Origin: Tipula vernalis
Taxonomy: Eukaryota > Arthropoda > Insecta > Diptera > Tipulidae
Assembly: GCA_958295665.1 (NCBI GenBank)
Contig: OY282560.1
Span: 25,565,653 to 25,629,652 of the forward strand
Length of the DNA: 64,000 nucleotides
Reading direction: 5' to 3'
The notes under the pieces were generated by a model. It was not told the origin of the DNA and did no database searches. It saw only the letters and a list, made by a program, of their open reading frames with translations. How positions within the stretch are numbered: the stretch's first letter is position 1; every line of letters begins with the position of its first letter. Shown here piece by piece: positions 58,827 to 64,000 of this stretch. The translations under genes and the position numbers were made by a program.

Positions 58827-61640
58827 ACCATTATAATCGGACCATTTTAGATTTTGGCCGCCCAAAAACTTGTGGGCTATCGCATAGTTGATTTTCAATA
58901 AAATTGAATTTTCTAAGAAATGTTTAGAAATAATCGAGCAATCAAAATGAAAATTGTCACAGCAATTACAGGTCCCGAAACCTATTGATAGAGGTATCAA
59001 CCATCGTAATCGGACTTTTAGATTTTTGCCGCCCAAAAACTTGTGGGCTATAGCACAGTTAATTTTCAATAAAATTGAATTTTCTAAGAAATGTTTAGAA
59101 ATAATCGAGCAATCAAAATGAAAATTGTCACAGCAATTACAGGTCCCGAAACCTATTGATAGAGGTATCAACCATCGTAATCGGACCGTTTAGATTTTTG
59201 CCGCCCAAAAACTTGTGGGCTATAGCACAGTTAATTTTCAATAAAATTGAATTTTCTAAGAAATGTTTAGAAATAATCGAGCAATCAAAATGAAAATTGT
59301 CACAGCAATTACAGGTCCCGAAACCTATTGATAGGGGTATCAACCATTGTAATCGGACCATTTTAGATTTTGGCCGCCCAAAAACTTGTGGGCTATAGCA
59401 TAGTTGATTTTCAATAAAATTGAATTTTCTAAGAAATGTTTAGAAATAATCGAGCAATCAAAATGATAATTGTCACAGCAATTACAGGTCTCGAAACCTA
59501 TTGATAGAGGTATCAGCCATCGTAATCGGACCATTTTAGATTTTTGCCGCCCAAAAACTTGTGGGCTATAGCACAGTTAATTTTCAATAAAATTGAATTT
59601 TCTAAGAAATGTTTAGAAATAATCGAGCAATCAAAATGATAATTGTCACAGCAATTACAGGTCCCGAAACCTATTGATATAGGTATCAACCATCGTAATC
59701 GGACCATTTTAAATTTTGGCCGCCCAAGTGGGCTATAGCATAGTTGATTTTCAATAAAATTGAATTTTCTAAGAAATGTTTAAAAATAATCGAGCAATCA
59801 AAATGAAAATTGTCACAGCTAATACAGGTCCCGAAACCTATTGATAGAGGTATCAACCATCGTAATCGGACCATTTTAGATTTTGGCCGCCCAAAAACTT
59901 GTGGGCTATAGCATAGTTGATTTTCAATAAAATTGGATTTTCTAAGAAATGTTTAGAAATAATCGAGCAATCAAAATGAAAATTGTCACAGCTAATACAG
60001 GTCCCGAAACCTATTGATAGAGGTATCAACCATCGTAATCGGACCATTTTAGATTGTTGCCGCCCAAAAACTTGTGGGCTATAGCATAGTTGATTTTCAA
60101 TAAAATGGAATTTTCTAAGAAATGTTTAGAAATAATCGAGCAATCAAAATACAAATTTTCACAGCAATTACAGGTCCCGAAACCTATTGATAGAGGTATC
60201 AACCATCGTAATCGAACCATTTTAGATTTTGGCCGCCCAAAAACATGTGGGCTATAGCATAGTTGATTTTCAATAAAATTGAATTTTCTAAGAAATGTTT
60301 AGAAATAATCGAGCAATCAAAATGATAATTGTCACTGCAATTACAGGTCTCGAAACCTATTGATAGAGGTATCAGCCATCGTAATCGGACCATTTTAGAT
60401 TTTTGCCGCCCAAAAACTTGTGGGCTATAGCACAGTTAATTTTCAATAAAATTGAATTTTCTAAGAAATGTTTAGAAAAAATCGAGCAATCAAAATGATA
60501 ATTGTCAAATAAATAAATAAATAAATTACAGGTCCCGAAACCTATTGATAGAGGTATCAACTATCGTAATCGGACCATTTTAAATTTTGGCCGCCCAAAA
60601 ACTTGTGGGCTATAGCATAGTTGGTTTCAATAAAATTGAATTTTCTAAGAAATGTTTAGAAATAATCGAGCAATCAAAATGAAAATTGTCACAGCTAATG
60701 CAGGTCCCGAAACCTATTGATAGAGGTATCAACCATCGTAATCGGACCATTTTAGATTTTGGCCGCCCAAAAACTTGTGGGCTATAGCACAGTTAATTTT
60801 CAATAAAATTGAATTTTCTAAGAAATGTTTAGAAATAATCGAGCAATCAAAATAAAAATTTTCACAGCAATTACAGGTCCCGAAACCTATTGATAGAGGT
60901 ATCAACCATCGTAATCGAACCATTTTAGATTTTGGCCGCCCAAAAACTTGTGGGCTATAGCATAGTTGATTTTCAATAAAATTGAATTTTCTAAGAAATG
61001 TTTAGAAATAATCGAGCAATCAAAATGATAATTGTCACAGCAATTACAGGTCTAGAAACCTATTGATAGAGGTATCAGCCATCGTAATCGGACCATTTTA
61101 GATTTTTGCCGCCCAAAAACTTGTGGGCTATAGCACAGTTAATTTTCAATAAAATTGAATTTTCTAAGAAATGTTTAGAAATAATCGAGCAATAAAAATG
61201 ATAATTGTCACAGCAATTTCAGGTCCCGAAACCTATTGATATAGGTATCAACCATCGTAATCGGACCATTTTAAATTTTGGCCGCCCAAAAACTTGTGGG
61301 CTATAGAATAGTTGATTTTCAATAAAATTGAATTTTCTAAGAAATTTTTAGAAATAATCGAGCAATCAAAATGAAAATTGTCACAGCTAATACAGGTCCC
61401 GAAACCTATTGATAGAGGTATCAACCATCGTAATCGGACCATTTTAGATTTTGGCCGCCCAAAAACTTATGGGCTATAGCATAGTTGATTTTCAATAAAA
61501 TGGAATTTTCTAAGAAATGTTTAGAAATAATCGAGCAATCAAAATGAAAATTGTCACAGCAATTACAGGTCCCGAAACCTATTGATAGAGGTATCAACCA
61601 TCGTAATCGGACCATTTCAGATTTTGGCCGCCCAAAAACT
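58827..61640. repeat. Satellite 3,646-bp higher-order unit, copy 2 (partial)
   Basis: Markers repeat at +3,646 bp: the 6-bp deletion at 59723 and the AAAT insertion at 60507. The match ends near 61640, where copy 1 has AAAACATG and copy 2 has AAAACTTG and then different monomers. Confidence 0.88.
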
Positions 61641-64000
61641 TGTGGGCTATAGCATAGTTGATTTTCAATAAAATGGAATTTTCTAAGAAATGTTTAGAAA
61701 TAATCGAGCAATCAAAATAAATATTTCACAGCAATTACAGGTCCCAAAACTTATTGATAGAAGTATCAGCCATCGTAATCGGACCATTTTAGATTTTTGC
61801 CGCCCAAAAACTTGTGGGGTATAGCACAGTTAATTTTCAATAAAATTGAATTTTCTAAGAAATGTTTAGAAATAATCGAGCAATCAAAATGAAAATTGTC
61901 ACAGCAATTACAGGTCCCGAAACCTATTGATAGAGGTATCAGCCATCGTAATCGGACCATTTTAGATTTTTGCCGCCCAAAAACTTGTGGGCTATAGCAC
62001 AGTTAATTTTCAATAAAATTGAATTTTCTAAGAAATGTTTAGAAATAATCGAGCAATCAAAATGATAATTGTCACAGCAATTACAGGTCCCGAAACCTAT
62101 TGATAGAAGTATCAGCCATCGTAATCGGACCATTTTAGATTTTTGCCGCCCAAAAACTTGTGGGCTATAGCACAGTTAATTTTCAATAAAATTGAATTTT
62201 CTAAGAAATGTTAAGAAATAATCGAGCAATCAAAATGATAATTGTCACAGTAATTACAGGTCCCGAAACCTATTGATAGAGGTATCAGCCATCGTAATCG
62301 GACCATTTTAGATTTTGGCCGCCCAAAAACTTGTGGGCTATAGCATAGTTGATTTTCAATAAAATTGAATTTTCTAAGAAAGGTTTAGAAATAATCGAGC
62401 AATCAAAATGATAATTGTCACAGCAATTACAGGTCCCGAAACCTATTGATAGAGGTATCAGCCATCGTAATCGGATCATTTTAGATTTTTGCCGCCCAAA
62501 AACTTGTGGGCTATAGCACAGTTAATTTTCAATAAAATTGAATTTTCTAAGAAATGTTTAGAAATAATCGAGCAATCAAAATGATAATTGTCACAGCAAT
62601 TACAGGTCCCGAAACCTATTGATAGAGGTATCAGCCATCGTAATCGGACTATTTTAGATTTTTGCCGCCCAAAAACTTGTGGGCTATAGCACAGTTAATT
62701 TTCAATAAAATTGAATTTTCTAAGAAATGTTTAGAAATAATCGAGCAATCAAAATGAAAATTGTCATAGCGATTACAGGTCCCGAAACCTATTCATAGAG
62801 GTATCAACCATCGTAATCGGACCATTTTAGAATTTTGCCGCCCAAAAACTTGTGGGCGATATATTGCAGTGTTAATTTTCAATAAAATTGAATTTTCTAA
62901 GAAATGTTTAGAAATAATCGAGCAATCAAAATGATAATTGTCACAGCAATTACAGGTCCCGAAACCTATTGATAGAGGTATCAGCCATCGTAATCGGACC
63001 ATTTTAGATTTTTGCCGCCCAAAAACTTGTGGGCTATAGCACAGTTAATTTTCAATAAAATTGAATTTTCTAAGAAATGTTTAGAAATAATCGAGCAATC
63101 AAAATGAAAATTGTCACAGCAATTACAGGTCCCGAAACCTATTGATAGAGGTATCAACCATCGTAATCGGATCATTTTAGATTTTGGCCGCCCAAAAACT
63201 TGTGGGCTATAGCACAGTTAATTTTCAATAAAATTGAATTTTCTAAGAAATGTTTAGAAATAATCGAGCAATCAAAATGATAATTGTCACAGCAATTACA
63301 GGTCCCGAAACCTATTGATAGAGGTATCAGCCATCGTAATCGGACCATTTTAGATTTTTGCCGCCCAAAAACTTGTGGGCTATAGCACAGTTAATTTTCA
63401 ATAAAATTGAATTTTCTAAGAAATGTTTAGAAATAATCGAGCAATCAAAATGATAATTGTCACAGCAATTACAGGTCCCGAAACCTATTGATAGAGGTAT
63501 TAGTTATCGTAATCGGACCATTTTAGATTTTTGCCGCCCAAAAACTTGTGGGCTATAGCACAGTTAATTTTCAATAAAATTGAATTTTCTAAGAAATGTT
63601 TAGAAATAATCGAGCAATCAAAATGATAATTGTCACAGCTATTACAGGTCCCTAAACCTATTGATAGAGGTATCAGCCATCGTAATCGGACCATTTTAGA
63701 TTTTTGCCGCCCAAAAACTTGTGGGCTATAGCACAGTTAATTTTCAATAAAATTGAATTTTCTAAGAAATGTTTAGAAATAATCGAGCAATCCAAATGAT
63801 AATTGTCACAGCAATTACAGGTCTCGAAACCTATTGATAGAGGTATCAGCCATCGTAATCGGACCATTTTAGATTTTTGCCGCCCAAAAACTTGTGGGCT
63901 ATAGCACAGTTAATTTTCAATAAAATTGAATTTTCTAAGAAATGTTTAGAAATAATCGAGCAATCAAAATGAAAATTGTCACAGCAATTACAGGTCCCGA
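61641..64000. repeat. Satellite right part: 173-bp monomers, open at window end
   Basis: Mostly 173-bp monomers with ATCAGCC and private changes (for example GGGCGATATATTGCAGTG near 62857). From about 63.67 kb the sequence repeats 58.48 kb at offset 5,195 bp, including the CAATCCAAATG marker at 63786. The array continues beyond the window. Confidence 0.88.

Larger units (their letters stand above)
31094..64000. repeat. Giant 172/173-bp satellite array (~190 monomers)
   Basis: From TTTTCTAAGAAATG at 31094 to the window end the same unit recurs every 172 or 173 bp without interruption by any other element. The two lengths differ at one site: CGGACCATTTTAG in 173-bp units and CGGACCGTTTAG in 172-bp units. 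Other recurrent differences are CACAGTTAA versus CATAGTTGA, TTTTTGCC versus TTTTGGCC, AATGAAAA versus AATGATAA, and CATCG versus CATTG. Each monomer contains three short dyads. The minus strand is open for about 64 codons per monomer, but adjacent monomers shift frame and amino-acid-changing variants are common, so it is not coding. Size and arrangement fit a centromeric or pericentromeric satellite (inference). Confidence 0.98.

Noticed and set aside
31182..63867. Repeated ~64- to 115-codon minus-strand frames in the satellite
   Set aside because: Each is a monomer read in one frame. Monomer lengths of 172 and 173 shift frame between units, each frame ends at the next monomer, and amino-acid-changing variants (FHFDC/YHFDC, GGKN/GGQN) are common. 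No selection for protein is apparent.
31094..64000. CRISPR array
   Set aside because: Units are contiguous 172/173-bp near-identical monomers with no alternating unique spacers, and the context is a eukaryotic transposon-rich region.

Overview
This is eukaryotic, very AT-rich, non-genic DNA, best read as pericentromeric heterochromatin of an insect and probably a higher fly. The inference rests on the kinds of transposon relic (insect-type mariner relatives, a spliced PIF/Harbinger transposase, a Mag-like Ty3/gypsy element, I/Loa-like non-LTR elements, a Penelope-like GIY-YIG fragment), on spliceosomal intron borders in the Harbinger relic, and on a very large tandem satellite. No conserved host gene, rRNA, functional tRNA or CRISPR array was recognised, and the species cannot be named from the sequence.

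Layout. 1-6.5 kb: sparse AT-rich DNA with a palindromic-ended MITE (356-610), a degenerate GGCCGAATGTCGAAA-like minisatellite, a long hairpin at 3.3 kb, a Penelope-like endonuclease fragment (5.16-5.6 kb) and the 3' end of a non-LTR retrotransposon with a TAAA tail (6.0-6.45 kb). 6.6-8.2 kb: 263 perfect copies of CACCAT. 8.2-15.3 kb: an inverted-repeat-bounded repeat element with internal ~107-bp units, hairpin repeats, an 8-bp microsatellite, a decayed mariner-relative element with ~145-bp terminal inverted repeats (11.29-12.93 kb), a pair of opposed tRNA-like B-box sequences and two families of short tandem repeats. 17.0-20.7 kb: a ~3.7-kb foldback structure with ~1.05-kb inverted arms around the front half of a spliced Harbinger transposase and a second, oppositely oriented copy of the MITE. 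20.9-21.3 kb: a nearly fully palindromic element.

21.56-30 kb is a nested graveyard of retroelements read on the minus strand: a Ty3/gypsy element with one 150-bp LTR, gag-protease, RT-RNase H and integrase, broken by at least three frameshifts and two stops; a 5'-truncated non-LTR element with RT and RNase H fused to its gag end; and a second decayed non-LTR element split by a plus-strand mariner relic (28.46-29.38 kb).

31.09-64.0 kb (half the window, running off its right end) is one tandem satellite of 172/173-bp monomers, about 190 copies. Its left edge is simple 173-bp monomers. The interior is homogenised into A-A-B trimers (517 bp). Large blocks are then re-duplicated: offset 8,458 bp (49 monomers), and a 3,646-bp (21-monomer) higher-order unit. 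Linked rare variants (an AAAT insertion, a 6-bp deletion, an ATTATAATCGG variant) act as barcodes that let the duplication history be read directly, including a hybrid monomer and the exact loss of one trimer. None of the open frames in the satellite or microsatellites looks like a gene.
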